The position numbers were made by a program, and so were the translations under genes. The notes beneath the pieces were generated by a model. The model was not told the DNA's origin and searched no databases. It saw only the letters and a list, made by a program, of their open reading frames with translations. 64,000 nt of DNA from Ancistrus triradiatus (lineage: Eukaryota > Chordata > Actinopteri > Siluriformes > Loricariidae). Shown in pieces: positions 23,270 to 34,274 of the stretch. Location: positions 1,492,551 through 1,556,550 of the forward strand of contig JAJAGP010000014.1 of assembly GCA_025084515.1 (NCBI GenBank), given 5' to 3'. Each line of letters opens with the position of its first letter. The stretch's first letter is position 1.

Positions 23270-23450
23270 ATTATTCAACCTGCCGCCGCTCGCGGAGCCG
23301 GCCGTATCTGCTGTTTGCTTCCCTCCTTTTAAGCTATCGCCGCTTCACGCATCAATAGGAGCAGAGCTTCCATTATGAAAATGTCTACTAATCAGCCTGC
23401 CTTCACATTCAGCCCGGTAATAGAGGAAATTAGGCTCAAGTCACATCGGA
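23270..23450. promoter_or_regulatory. Possible conserved non-coding element
   Basis: Unique-looking, balanced composition between a purine-rich stretch and a low-complexity stretch. Contains CTATCGCCGCTTCACGC, TTCCATTATGAAAATG and CTACTAATCAGCC. Inference only. Confidence 0.18.
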
Positions 23451-23684
23451 TTTCATTTACTCCTGCTGTATTGGCATAGGTTTTTAAACCTGAGGAAATA
23501 TTATACTGGATTTCACTCCTGTCTGTCTTGATCTGCATGGTTACCTGAGATTATAACACAGAACAAAGTCTTCATTCTAAAAATTAGAATAGGAATAAAA
23601 ATCAGTCTTTTAACTCTGAATGTTGCTTCCGTGTGTGTGTTGCTCGTTAGCTCCCGTTCGGACTAGACCCTGTTCTAACTCGGT

Positions 23685-23807
23685 TGATGTGTTTGGAGAC
23701 TTTGTGTAAGTTCCTCATGTTCAGAGCATCTCAGAGCAGACAAAGCCCTGCACACCCCCGTGATGTTTGGCGCCCCCCTGAGGGAGCCCAGGTTGGGAAC
23801 CATGGAT
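23685..23807 (-). mobile_element. hAT-like terminal fragment, family H, copy 2
   Basis: Read on the minus strand: CCATGGTTCCCAACCTGGGC, GGCGCCAAACATCAC, TGTGCAGGGCTTTGTCTG and CTCTGAGATGCTCTGA. All four blocks recur in the copy at 40020-40125 and most in 5996-6055. Only this terminus is preserved. Confidence 0.65.
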
Positions 23808-24008
23808 GTAATATATGTGAACGTAATGAAATGATAATAATTATTATTATACTTTTTCTTTTTCTATTAAGTAAATTGCACTGCACACACACGGCCCTGG
23901 TCACTCAAGTCGTGTGTATATATCGACAGAATGTTAACATGAATTAGCTACATCATCTAAAAAAATACAGTGGCCCAAAGTCAAAAAGGTTCCACAGAAA
24001 ATCTGCTC

Positions 24009-24013
<5 letters not shown>

Positions 24014-24063
<50 letters not shown>
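24014..24063. repeat. (CA)25 microsatellite
   Basis: Perfect CA array of about 50 bp. Confidence 0.97.
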
Positions 24064-24067
<4 letters not shown>

Positions 24068-26309
24068 GTCACGGAAAGGGCAGAGGCAGAGGCAGATATA
24101 ATCAGCAGGGGCGTATTAGACTGAAATATTAAAAACTCCCGTCCCTGTGGCGCTCATCTCTGCCTCCCTTCTGATTCACGTTCGAAATGGCCTCTGGGCA
24201 GCAGCAAAGGTAAAAGCGCTGCCACAAAGCCACGGGGAGCAACATTAACAGCCTCCCATAAAATATGTGTGTAACAGATAACGAAACCATCCTTAAATGT
24301 AAAATATAGGACAGCCGGTGCCAAGGCAGCATCTCTAACCTTTAAGAGGTGTGTGTATAAACATGCTGATGCTTCTTAGGCTAAACGATCGCTTAACTCT
24401 GCTCATTAATACGCAGTGCTTAAGCTAATTCTGCTACACAAGTCTCTGTGCTTCAGGAAAAGCAACTTTCTGAGTAATTTATGGAAACCTCGAGATGTCT
24501 AGAACTCTGACTCTCGCTGGAGAACAGGAGAGATGGAGAGGAGAGCGCAGAGAAAGAGCGAGAGATGTGATGAATATGGAAACAGAGGGAAAATAAGCTC
24601 ATAAATAGCTAAGTGGAGGAGGATGGAGGTGAGACAGAAGTCATACCGTCCGTCCGTCTGTCATCTCCCTGCCCTGTCTGTGCCTGCACATGAAACATTC
24701 ATATCAAACGCAGCTCCGAGACGCATAGCTACATGCTAGCTCTCTCATGCTAACGCACCACATACACACAAGGCGGCTATTTAAACGTTCCTTCTGAATT
24801 AGCAATATACTTTCATCTGCAAAATTCTGCAAGTGACAAAATGGAGGAAATGCTAACAGCCGTGCATAAGACTTTTTATATAACACATACCGATGCAATT
24901 ACGAAATGGTAAGTAGATAAGCAAGACAGCCTGGTATACAGTCAATCAGGAGGTTTGATCGGATGGTTTGTATCTTCTGCAGTCTTTTTTTATTAACTGT
25001 ATGCAGTTTGTTAGCCACTGGTTTGCAAAGTAGGCTACAATAAATACAATTAAATGGTGAAATCTGGGTACCAAGTAGCCTAGCATGCATTCTGTCGAGG
25101 AAAAATTGCCGAGGCACTCATCGCTTGTTCATCACTTTTAGTTTTTATTCGATTTTACATATATTATCAGTGCACCAGGGGTCCTCAGGAGGCTACTCAT
25201 GACAGCAAACCAAAAAGAAAAACAGCAAGTACCATGACAGGGCTACAGTGCATGTATCTCATCTAATTATTATTTTGCTTTTGTCTGTTTAACTCCATTA
25301 ATGCATATAATGCCTTAACAACGTGGATTTTCTGGGGGTCTGGAACAGATTCATTCAATTTACATCACTACATTAAGTGTCAAAAATATTATAGTTAACA
25401 TTTTGCCTGGAATATCAGTGACTCTAGAGTAAAAATCCATACATTCTGATTCTTATATGAAGCTATTTCAAAGCCAAGACTTTCTTTACCCAGAAAACGT
25501 CCATATCATATTCACCCTGTGGACGCCGCTCTTTCCCATATCCTACCCTTTGACCATAAGGTCTTGGGTTAGGGGTCAGTGTCTTTAGCTTTGACCCTGT
25601 ATAGCATTGTGGGATTTACTAGGTCATTAGGGAGGTCAGTTCTAAAGAAAAGCTCACAATAGTCATGCATGCAGAGCTAAGACTGGTCTACTGCCTGTAA
25701 AAGAAACGCTCTTACACGTTCAACCTAATTTCTATAGATCATGTGATGTAGGTGTGGTTACCATGGACAATAGTGATATATTGACATGTTTCCCAGTACA
25801 ATTCCTCAGACTGTTGGTCCAAGCACAATCCGACACGTTCATAGACTATAAGTATGATATAATAATAGGATTAACTTATAGTAACTGCTCATAGTGCAGC
25901 ATGGTGCCTCATGGTGTCTCATTTCCGACCATGGTGCCCCGTTACAAATACCGCGAACTGTGGATTATGTATAAGCTCCAGACCCCTTCATCCCACCTCG
26001 ACCCCCTCAACCCCAACGACCCCCGCGACCCTGACACATAATTTAAGCGGCACAGAGGTACCATGTTCTGTAGGCACCATCCTGAGTTTCTGTTCGTCTC
26101 TGAGAACACTGCTCACGCATTTTCCTTACTTCTTAACTACCAGCCTTCTGTTTGTCTTTTAAACTCCACACTGCGGCTTTGTTTTCATCTCAGAGACAAG
26201 CGAGAGGAACAAAACGCCCTGAAATGCCTCCATACTGAGGCATGAGGCGATAACAGAGGCAGTACACGCCGTCTTATCGCGAGGTGCTTATATAGGAAAA
26301 GTTTCACTG
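24064..26309. other. Unannotated intergenic sequence
   Basis: Over 2 kb without supported features. 25480-25640 has TTTGACC/GGTCA-type half-sites but nothing decisive. Openings such as 25911-26162 are Thr/Pro-rich chance frames. Confidence 0.4.
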
Positions 26310-26425
26310 GACCTCACACACACAAACACACTCACACTAACATTGTGAGGACTTTCCACTGGTAAAATGTTAGTCGTGAATTAATTCTACAGCTACTCCT
26401 AGCCCTAACCTAAACCTCAGTCAGC
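26310..26425 (+). repeat. GTGAGGAC dispersed repeat, copy 1
   Basis: A CA-rich start, then ATTGTGAGGACTTTCCACTG and a CCTAGCCCTAACCTAAACC block. The arrangement of an AC-rich tract, TTGTGAGGAC and CCTAACCCTAAACC is recalled as an abundant teleost repeat. Related copies are at 28345-28510 and 35540-35615. Confidence 0.5.
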
Positions 26426-26920
26426 TGAAGTAAATCTGGCTCTTTCTTTGCTAAACATGAAAATGTCTCCACAGGGTAAACAATGTTTAGACGTGTGGCA
26501 CCATTTGGTCCTCAGAATGATACGTAAACTCGACCTCCCCATCAGACACACACACACAAATGTACACATAAATAAAGAGGAAAAAGCCCCAGACATCTTC
26601 ATCCCGGGCTGCAAGCCTTCATGTTTTATTCATGCACAGAAGGTAACTTGCGGTGCGGCAGAACCAAGCACTTAACCCTTTAAGTACACAACTTTCAACT
26701 GGAAGGATAAATTATTTACCTCACTGCTATTAGGGTGTAGAGCCAGCTCCCTTTTAAGATGGCAATAGTGGCATCATGACACAGGGGACTCATCGATTGG
26801 TTAATATCGAGTCTGGGTCATTCTTGGTTTTGATCCAGTGTCTGGATGAAGCAGTGGCTCAAAAATGAATCATTTGTACAGCTTATGTCATGAACTCTAA
26901 TTTATTCAACTTATTTTATC

Positions 26921-27200
26921 GGCGCTCGAGCGGCGCAGTGGTCTAATACGCTAGGCCACACTGCAAGGGTCCAGGTTAGTCCCAGAGGTGCCTTTCAACA
27001 AGGGTGGGGCATGATATACGGGCACAACTGGATGCCGAAAAGGGAGGTGAGGGTAGCTGGGGGACCATTTCCTGCCATGGCAACAGCAACCCCTTGTGAG
27101 CGATGAGATGGATTGGTGCCCTGTGTTCACACGAGTGCCAAATCTGGCAACCCTGACTAGGGTTAAAATGTAAACAATCAGACAAACAAAAGTGCAAATT
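26921..27200 (+). mobile_element. tRNA-headed SINE
   Basis: It begins GGCGCTCGAGCGGCGCAGTG followed by GTCTAATACGCTAG, an A-box-like region. A degenerate B-box GGTCCAGGTTAGTCC follows. The body has GGGCACAACTGGATGCCG and GGCAACCC, with an A/C-rich tail (AAACAATCAGACAAACAAA). This head-body layout matches tRNA-derived fish SINEs. The B box has lost the canonical GGTTCGA, so it is probably not transcribed now. Confidence 0.7.
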
Positions 27201-27287
27201 AGTTATAGTTTAACTACAAGTGAAAATACTATGTTTTTCATTGCAAATCCTAAGCAAAAAAAATACAAAAAAATGAGTGTTTAAGGT

Positions 27288-27545
27288 GGTAGTAACTTGA
27301 GGCTCCTGCAGATGGCGTTGCACGAGGATGATCGGACCATAAATATATATTCGGGATTCATAGATTGTGAAGAGGTGGTACAGTGCAGTGAATGTCTCGT
27401 TAGATGTGTGGAAAATGGGTCGAAAAGCAAACAATGATTGGTGAAAAGGAGTGATTGCATTGGGGTGTGCCAAAGGCCGTAGTGTGAAAGAAGAAGTTGA
27501 ATTTGCAGATATATTGAAGCGTATGGTCATACAGAATTGCGGCCT
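27288..27545 (+). repeat. Unidentified repeat R3, copy 1, with decayed coding remnant
   Basis: Matches the reverse complement of 52745-53045. Shared blocks include GGTAGTAACTT, CACGAGGATGATCGG, GAAGAGGTGGTACAGTGCAG, TGAATGTCTCGTT and GCCAAAGGC..AGTGTGAAAGAAG. The frame GVIALGCAKGRSVKEEVEFA is readable here against AGIAFGLAKGYSVKEVAEFG in the other copy. This short helix-turn-helix-like stretch (SVKEVAEF) suggests a mobile-element protein. Stops and frameshifts interrupt it. Confidence 0.6.
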
Positions 27546-28178
27546 AAAGATGAAACTGATGTACCAGAAGTCAATGAAGGACCAATAAATATGATTTATA
27601 ACAAAAAAACACACGGCATAAACACATTCAGTTCTGAATGAAGCTGAAATCTGCTCCAAAGTATGCAGCACCCACTGTCCATATTATTTGGGTCCTCACT
27701 TCACACTGTACGCAGTTTACCACAGAGTGCTTATAACACTGTAATAATCGCAGAAAGAACACGGACTCAGATCAGGTGATGCTCTGTTAACCAGTCCAAT
27801 TTAACCTCCGTAAACACGTCAGTCACAACGTTTTAAACCGTCGGAGATTCAAGCTCCGGCGATTCTCCTGGAGCAATCATAACGTAATAACTTCAATTCG
27901 ATCTCAACCTGGATCACCACGTTCTCATATTATGCTTCCAGGCTTCGCTTTTCATACCCCGTCTTTCATAAAGCGCAGCATCGGGACTGAGTGAGTAATC
28001 AGATCAGGCCTGAATGAGGCTCTGATCTCCATGGTGACATGTAGCACTGACCGGCGTGCAGGCCGGGCACAGGGAGCACAATAACAGCACAGTATAATCA
28101 TAACCGAGATCACCGCCCTCTTCCTGTCTCACACACACATACATCAGAATCTATTTAGAGCATGCTTATAAATATGCT
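27546..28178. other. Unannotated intergenic sequence
   Basis: No repeat or exon recognised. GC-richer around 28030-28110. Confidence 0.4.
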
Positions 28179-28205
28179 ATATGGCCAAAAGTTTGTGGAC
28201 ACCCC
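28179..28205 (+). mobile_element. Single Tc1/mariner-type terminus
   Basis: TATGGCCAAAAGTTTGTGGA followed by CACCCCC, the same terminus as 8560-8591. No partner end was identified. Confidence 0.6.
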
Positions 28206-28344
28206 CAAAGTATATCCAAAACCTAGGAGCTCATTTTATTTAGAAAAGCAACAACATTGTACTGTCCATGAAACATTGCATTGAGACACGCCATCAATGC
28301 TGTCAAACAGATACAATAACAGAGCTTGGTTAACAAAAATGAGC

Positions 28345-28510
28345 GGGTCTGTGTGTGTCTGTGTGTGTGTGTCTAAGTTTCTATGTCATTGTGAGGACCA
28401 AAGGTCTGACATTTGTTATCTTGTGGGGACATTTTGAGGCTATGCTTAGGGTTAGGTGTGGCATGAATTAGCTACAGTAATATTATTGCAGTGCAAAGTC
28501 CTCACAGTGA
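28345..28510 (+). repeat. GTGAGGAC dispersed repeat, copy 2
   Basis: A TG tract, then TATGTCATTGTGAGGACCAA, TCTTGTGGGGACATTTTGAG, TTAGGGTTAGG and CAAAGTCCTCACAGTGA. The GTGAGGAC start and GTCCTCAC end are inverted, so the body could fold as a hairpin. Teleost-wide repeat by recall. Confidence 0.6.
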
Positions 28511-28521
28511 CAGACAGACAA

Positions 28522-28523
<2 letters not shown>

Positions 28524-28567
<44 letters not shown>
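28524..28567. repeat. (GT)22 microsatellite
   Basis: Perfect GT array of 44 bp directly after the GTGAGGAC repeat. Confidence 0.97.
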
Positions 28568-28568
<1 letters not shown>

Positions 28569-28989
28569 ACTCTGCACGCTGCGTTCGCACCCCGCGGCAC
28601 TGCATCAGCATGCCCTAACGAGTTACAGGTGTTGTTATCCTCTGCTGCTAAGGCACTGCCACCCTCTGTCACCGTGTGTGTGGCAGATGGTTCGTAATGA
28701 CTGTGATAGATTAGTGCGATTGCACACACACATGTACACAAGTGTGTGCGGGCACACAAACAAACACTGTCTCAGTCACATATGCATGCATGGCAGACAT
28801 TGTTATAGCAATTTACACATCTAGTACCAAGATGTCTGACGAGTAACATTATCAGGCATCGCAGTCGATCTCGACTTTAAACAATACGCAACTGTTTATT
28901 CAAGCCAAAGGATCCCGATCCCTAGCCTTAACATCGGTACTGTATGGGTACAGATAATTAGGTTTTCCTTTAATAACCTTTTTGCTTAA
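28568..28989. other. Unannotated intergenic sequence
   Basis: Nothing supported. The long plus-strand opening across 28456-28824 is carried by the GT array. Confidence 0.4.
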
Positions 28990-29290
28990 AAAAAACATTT
29001 CTTATAAAACATTAGAAGCAGGTGTTGAATTATTTAGCAGTTATTATTTATCAATTATGTACCACAAAAAACTTCCCCATCAATCTGTACTCAACACCCC
29101 ACAAGAACGTGAACTAAAACGTTTGCACGGACATAAGTATTTAGCTCTGGGTTCCTCCCATTTCTCTTGGACATCTTTGAGATGTTTCTACACCTTGATT
29201 CAAGTCCACCTGTGACAAATTCAGTGGATTGGACAAGAAGGAAAGACCTTTTTATCCAAAAGAACTCTCCAATAGATAATCACATGGTAA
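28990..29290 (+). mobile_element. Tc1-like element 5' part, salmonid-type family
   Basis: Blocks AATCTGTACTCAACACCCCA, GAACGTGAACTAAAACG, GACATCTTTGAGATGTTTCT, ACACCTTGATTCAAGTCCAC, CTGTGACAAATTCAGTGGAT and TTGGACAAGAAGGAAAG, in this order, resemble the 5' untranslated part of a Tc1-like family widespread in teleosts. The transposase and 3' end are missing. This family is distinct from A-E elsewhere in the window. Confidence 0.6.
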
Positions 29291-30180
29291 ACACATAACA
29301 CAAGGAACAAAAGCAAAAACAGTCAAAACACCCCCAGACCTTTGGAGCCAGAGTAAACAAAAACATATTAAGAGTTCAAAACAAATGCATATTTAGTCTG
29401 GAATCTGGATAGATCTAAGCAACTTGACTCGCTGACCTTGCTGTTTAGAAACATTAAAGCTCTGGTGGAGAAATATTGCAAAAATTGTCCATTTTATGAG
29501 CGGATCACGGTTGGTTCTAATAAGAATAAGGCGTAGGGGTTTCTGAGGTGGTCTTGCTGTAGGGAGACATCAGTTTAAGACATGCCATAATATCACTTTA
29601 AACTTACACTGTGTATTCAGAGTCTACATATGACACATTATACAGGTTCATTAGCAGCCGTACCGGGTCGGGGATGCTTTTATAGAGGGCTTTAAAAGCT
29701 CTCTGCGCTGTCCTGGTCGACTGTCGGACAAAAAATAGGAGATGAAGATTTTATTGGCCAGTTTAAAGCGTAACATCCGCGCTGAATTGAGTCAGTGGAC
29801 CCAGAGGAGCTGATCTTTATAGCTTGAGTGTTTGAAATTGATTCGGGCTCAATATGCTAACATAACGTAGTGGATATGGGTTAAGAGGAGTGAGACATTT
29901 CCACAGGGAAACCGTGCAGAGACGAGACCGGAGTGTGGGCACCGAAATGTCAACACGAGGCAATATGAGCTTGACATTCTGCCTCCCGCTGATAAAACAT
30001 TCATTAATACAGTATAAGGGAGCGTTATAGTAACCTTATGATGATTTAAAATAACTACAACCCGCCAAGACAGACAAGAGAAAAAGGTTAACAACGAACG
30101 ATTAGACACAGAGGGCAAGGGCTTTGGATAGGGAGGGCCTTAGAAAGCAGGTCTGTTTTATTTTCGTAAACAACCAGTTA
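29291..30180. other. Unannotated intergenic sequence
   Basis: No repeat or exon recognised. It ends in the TA target of the transposon at 30181. Confidence 0.4.
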
Positions 30181-31374
30181 CAGTGGTGCTTCTATATTTT
30201 TGCATAAATATGACCCAAAACATCATCAGATTTTCACACAAGTCCTAAAAGTCCTAAAATGAGACAAAAATATTATACTTAGTCATTTATTTATTGGGAA
30301 AAATTATCCAATATTACATATTAGTGAGTGGCAAAAGTATGTGACCCTCTAGGATTAGCAGTTAATTTGAAGGTGAAATTAAAGTCAGGTGTTTCAATCA
30401 ACGGGATGCCAATCAGGTGTGAGTGGGCACCCTGTTTTATTTAAAGAACAGGGATCTATCAAGGTCTGCTCTTTACAACACATGTTTGTGGAAGTGTATC
30501 ATGGCACGAACAAAGGAGATTTCTGAGCAGCTTAGAAAAAAAGTTGTTGATGCTCATCAGGCTGGAAAAGGTTACAAAACCATCTCTAAAGAGTTTGGAC
30601 TCCACCAATCCACAGTCAGACAGATTGTGTACAAATGGAGGGAAATTCAAGACCATTGTTACCCTCCCCAGGAGTGGTCGACCAACAAAGATCACTCCAA
30701 GAGCAAGAAAACATGGTGTGCATGGCAGGGCTGCAAGGAGAAAGCCACTGCTCTCCAAAAAGAACATTGCTGCTCGTCTGCAGTTTGCTAAAGATCACGT
30801 GGACGAGCCAGAAGGCAGAAGGCTATTGGAAGAATGTTTTGTGGACGGATGAGACCAAAATAGAACTTTTTGGTTTAAAAGAAAAGCGTTATGTTTGGAG
30901 AAAGGAAAACACTGTATTCCAGCATAAGAACCTTCTGCCATCTGTGAAACAAAGTGGTGGTGGTAGTATCATGGTTTGGGCCTGTTTTGCTGCATCTGGG
31001 CAGGACGGCTTGCCATCATTGATGGAACAATGAATTCTGAATGATATCAGAGTATTCTAAAGACAAATGTCAGGACATCTGTCCATGAACTGAATCTCAA
31101 GAGAAGGTGGGTCATGCAGCAAGACAGCGACCCTAACCACACAATCCGTTCCACCAAAGAATGGTTACAGAAGAATGAAGTTCATGTTTTGGAATGGCCA
31201 AGTCAAAGTCCTGACCTTAATCCAATGGAAATGTTGTGGAAGGACCTGAAGCAAGCAGTTGGGTTCTGTTTATCTACTTTTAGGACTTGTGTGAAAGTCT
31301 GATGATGTTTTAGGTCATATTTATGCAGAAATACAGAAAATTCTAAAGAGTTCCCAAACTTTCAAGCACCACTG
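30181..31374 (+). mobile_element. Tc1-like transposon, family B, copy 2 (near full length)
   Basis: CAGTGGTGCTT at the left and AAGCACCACTG at the right are flanked by TA at 30179-30180 and 31375-31376, the classical Tc1/mariner target duplication. The long inverted termini share CATAAATATGACC, AAAACATCATCAGA and TTTCACACAAGTCCTAAAAG. The left terminus lacks about 25 bp present in the right one just after CAGTGGTGCTT. Inside is a plus-strand transposase pseudogene. It is the most intact transposon in the window and still shows both target-site TAs. Confidence 0.95.
30501..31302 (+). pseudogene. Tc1-like transposase with frameshifts
   Basis: ATG at 30501 opens MARTKEISEQLRKKVVDAHQ, the paired-like DNA-binding domain; an HTH block with SKEFGLHQSTVRQIVYKWRE follows. 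The frame shifts near 30645 (to TIVTLPRSGRPTK), near 30815 (to EGYWKNVLWTDETKIELFG, first catalytic Asp), and again between 31034 and 31113 (to MQQDSDPNHT, second Asp). The third acidic residue sits in WPSQSPDLNPMEMLWKDLKQ. The C-terminal ~60 residues seen in the other family B copy are deleted: the coding text runs from KQAV straight into the terminal repeat and stops at 31300-31302. The cut-and-paste enzyme is inactive. Confidence 0.9.
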
Positions 31375-31376
31375 TA

Positions 31377-31539
31377 TATAGCATTTAAAGAATTAAACCA
31401 CGACATGGCTGTACGTGTACACCTCCGTAACATCCCTCTTCGTTAGCCACCGAGCTTTGTCCATACTCCCATCATCTGTTTTCCACAGCCTGCCCAGTCA
31501 GGTGTGACTTACGACCAGTATCGATTTCCAGCATGTAAA
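31377..31539. other. Unannotated intergenic sequence
   Basis: Short non-coding stretch after the transposon; nothing recognised. Confidence 0.4.
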
Positions 31540-31945
31540 ACCCGGGCGTGAACGATATGCCCCCTGTTTTAGAGCGCCTCGTAAAGCTAAATGAGAATTG
31601 AAGGGGAAGGGAGAGGGAGGGGACGAGCTGAGTGAGTGTCTGTTGTTAATGCAATGGCAGCAGGTTATAAATAAGAGCTCAGCAGCCTTTAATACGGACG
31701 GAAACACACCGATGAGCGAGAGGGGCCAGTGAAGAGTTGGAGAGTGCCACAATGACATGGCGTCTGCTCAACGCTAAGCAATCGCTCAAGGCAATTTATG
31801 TGAATAGTCCGAGGCGGCTAGTCGCTGTAAATAGCTGTCCGTTTCCCGTGACGTTGCCAAAATGGCAATAAAGCTGTCAGACACACCAGTGAAGCTGATG
31901 AGCCTTCAGAACAGCTCTAACCAGCCATTAAGCGATCAGGTTTCA
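31540..31945. promoter_or_regulatory. Possible conserved non-coding element
   Basis: Unique-looking sequence with GTTAATGCAATGGCAGCAGG, GGTTATAAATAAGAGCTC and AAAATGGCAATAAAGCTGTC. No repeat features. Enhancer reading is inference. Confidence 0.2.
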
Positions 31946-31948
31946 GAG

Positions 31949-31978
31949 GTGTGTGTGTGTGTGTGTGTGTGCGCGCGC
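31949..31978. repeat. (GT)n(GC)n microsatellite
   Basis: GT array passing directly into GCGCGCGC, a strongly Z-DNA-prone sequence. Confidence 0.93.
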
Positions 31979-32415
31979 CGCGAACAATATAGATGACGTG
32001 AGGTATTTATGCGCTCACTGTGCATGTGTGGGAAAACGAGAAGGCTTGTTTTGCAGCCTTGCACGCTTAAATATAGATGACCACGGACAGCCAGGGAGGT
32101 GAAAGCTCAAACGGCGTGCCTTACACTAACCTGTGTTTACACACAAGCCAGCTCTCAGCTTTCCACACCACACACTGACTGACTCACACAAGCTCTCATT
32201 CACACAAGCGCCTTTCATTCAAACCCCTCTCATTTCCGGCCGCAATCTCTCTGTCCTTTTAGTTTCTCTCAGCAAGTCTCAAAAACACAGGTACAACGGT
32301 GAGACTCGAGTCTCTGCGCTTCTCACTCTCAAAAAGCCACGAAGAAGAAATGAGAACGGAAAGAATATCTTGTTAAGCTAAAATGTTGTTCTTTAAATAA
32401 CCTCTTAGCTCTTTT

Positions 32416-32870
32416 CTGGTGTTCTTGAACACATGACGTTCTTAAATGTTTTCTTAACCTTATGAGAGCCTCACGCTCGTCTTAGTAAGGGAAATTTACC
32501 AAACATTTACCAACGTTTTGTTACTGGAAAGCAGGCTTAAATACTTTGAATTCAATTTTTGCCTCTCGGCTATTTCTTCCACCATCTCCACACCTATTTC
32601 GTGTTTGCTAAAACTTTTTGAGCGTGTGGTTTGAGGGTTTTCCTCTGAGCGGATAAAACGGAAATAATGATAAATACAAATTCAAAATGTGTCTCACGTC
32701 GTACATCGTCAGCTGAAAAACACAACAAAGCTTACATGACAAAATAAAGACTTTCTTAAGATTTTTAAAGATAAGAGCTTATCTTAAGTTTTCGGACATT
32801 CTTATGAACTTCTTAGTATTTGTCTTAAGAACCTTTGCAAGCTTTTTCTTAAGAAAGCTTTTGAAATCTT
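32416..32870 (+). repeat. Dispersed repeat R1, copy 2
   Basis: Second copy of the repeat at 1-432, same orientation, with the same ordered blocks (ACGTTCTTAAATGTTTTCTT, GCCTCACGCTCGTCTTAG, TTTTGAGCGTGTGGTTTGAG, GGTTTTCCTCTGAGC, AATTCAAAATGTGTCTC, TAGTATTTGTCTTAAGAA, TCTTAAGAAAGCTTTTG). It has an extra block after the first TCTTAG. Its left part (GTTCTTGAACACATGACG) shows what the window edge has cut from copy 1. Confidence 0.7.
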
Positions 32871-33539
32871 ATCTTCGTATCTGTTATAAAACTTGAAATA
32901 TTTACTGAAAACGAAACAAAAGGAACGTTACCATGTTGTTTTCTGCCTTCATGACTGATGTTTCATCAGATTTTTGGGTACAAAATTACCAAAACATTGC
33001 AAACATTTCACGTACAAACAACAAGCATGCACATGTCTTCACTCACACTAGTTTTCTGTCATTCAGACATGAATAAGATGTATATAAGAAAGATTATTTA
33101 TTCCTGTTATAATTTTTAATACCTTGGATTTCCCTTTCTGCAGCTGACAGTGAATGATCAGTAGCTGCTTAGCAGCTTGGTGGAACCCTAAAAAAAATAT
33201 CACCACAAATTTTAATGCACGATCGACAAACCAGTGACGTTTTAGAACCAACTTGTTAATGGTTCAAAAAATGCAGTCACATGTTTAGGTTGCACAGACT
33301 GCAAATGATAAGTGGGAGAGCTGCAGCACTGAAGCTTCAGCTGAGCAAGCCCGAAAGACCGACCTTACAGAGACCAAAAACAACAATCCAGTACAGTATA
33401 TATTCTGTCTGTGTTTAATATCAGTTCAGTTCAAATTAGCTTCGTTAGCACAACCGTATCAGAAGAGCACATTAGCAAAGTATTTAATATAGTGTAATGA
33501 CTGAGACTATAATCTCTCTCGGCGTCTCTCTTTCTCTCC
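32871..33539. other. Unannotated intergenic sequence
   Basis: AT-rich sequence, no supported features. Confidence 0.4.
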
Positions 33540-33790
33540 TTCAGAGCATAAAAGGAATTCATTTCAGCTCAGTCAATTAGAGCGAGCGTTAATATTATCA
33601 TCGCCGTTGCTCTGCGCACACCATTATTCGACAACTAGCAGGCATCACCTTCTACTCTAATTAATTAAAGAACGCCACCACATTGTCACAGCCACTAATT
33701 AAAAAATGCAACAGCGCTGGGAGCGATTCCGCTCCCAAGAATGAGCAAATAAAGCCCGGAGAGGATGAGTCTGACGAGGAAGAGTCACTG
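33540..33790. promoter_or_regulatory. Possible conserved non-coding element with homeobox cores
   Basis: TAATTAATTAA at 33658-33668 and TAATTA at 33696-33701, plus CAATTAGAGC near 33577, in balanced unique-looking sequence. A perfect hairpin with a 7-bp stem and 4-base loop (GGGAGCG ATTC CGCTCCC) lies at 33719-33736. This is the strongest enhancer-like stretch here, but conservation is untested. Confidence 0.3.
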
Positions 33791-34237
33791 AGCTCATAAC
33801 CTCCTGACCTGATAAGCAGCTGCTAAAAGTCTGAACCAAACAGTTTGTTTAACCTTCATGTTTTTTACGCTCTTATGAATGAACTCTAAGTGCTGTTTCC
33901 GCTACAAAAATGGATGCTTGCTCAATGGCTCCTACATCCGGATCACTGGAGGAGTGGCCAATATAAAAGTGTGGAACTATATTAACACTATGATACCCTT
34001 TGTGATCATGTTACTGCGTTATTATGTATTATTGCAGCAGTTATACACAAATATTACAAATTTTACCTGAATGTGGCAACAGATGATGAATTGAGGTCAC
34101 AAATATAATATAAATAACGTATATAATGTTAGTTTAGGTTCATTTGGACTACTCGCTAATAAAAGAAACATTCAATTTAAGAAATGAGCTGACTAAGCAG
34201 CGTCTGTTGTGACTTCAAATGTTGCAAAAGGAAAAGT
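33791..34237. other. Unannotated intergenic sequence
   Basis: Nothing recognised; AT-rich toward the trinucleotide array. Confidence 0.4.
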
Positions 34238-34240
34238 AAC

Positions 34241-34274
<34 letters not shown>

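Noticed and set aside
30423..31302. Treating the four transposase openings as separate genes
   Set aside because: Their motifs follow in order within one element with TA-flanked termini, so they are one frameshifted pseudogene.
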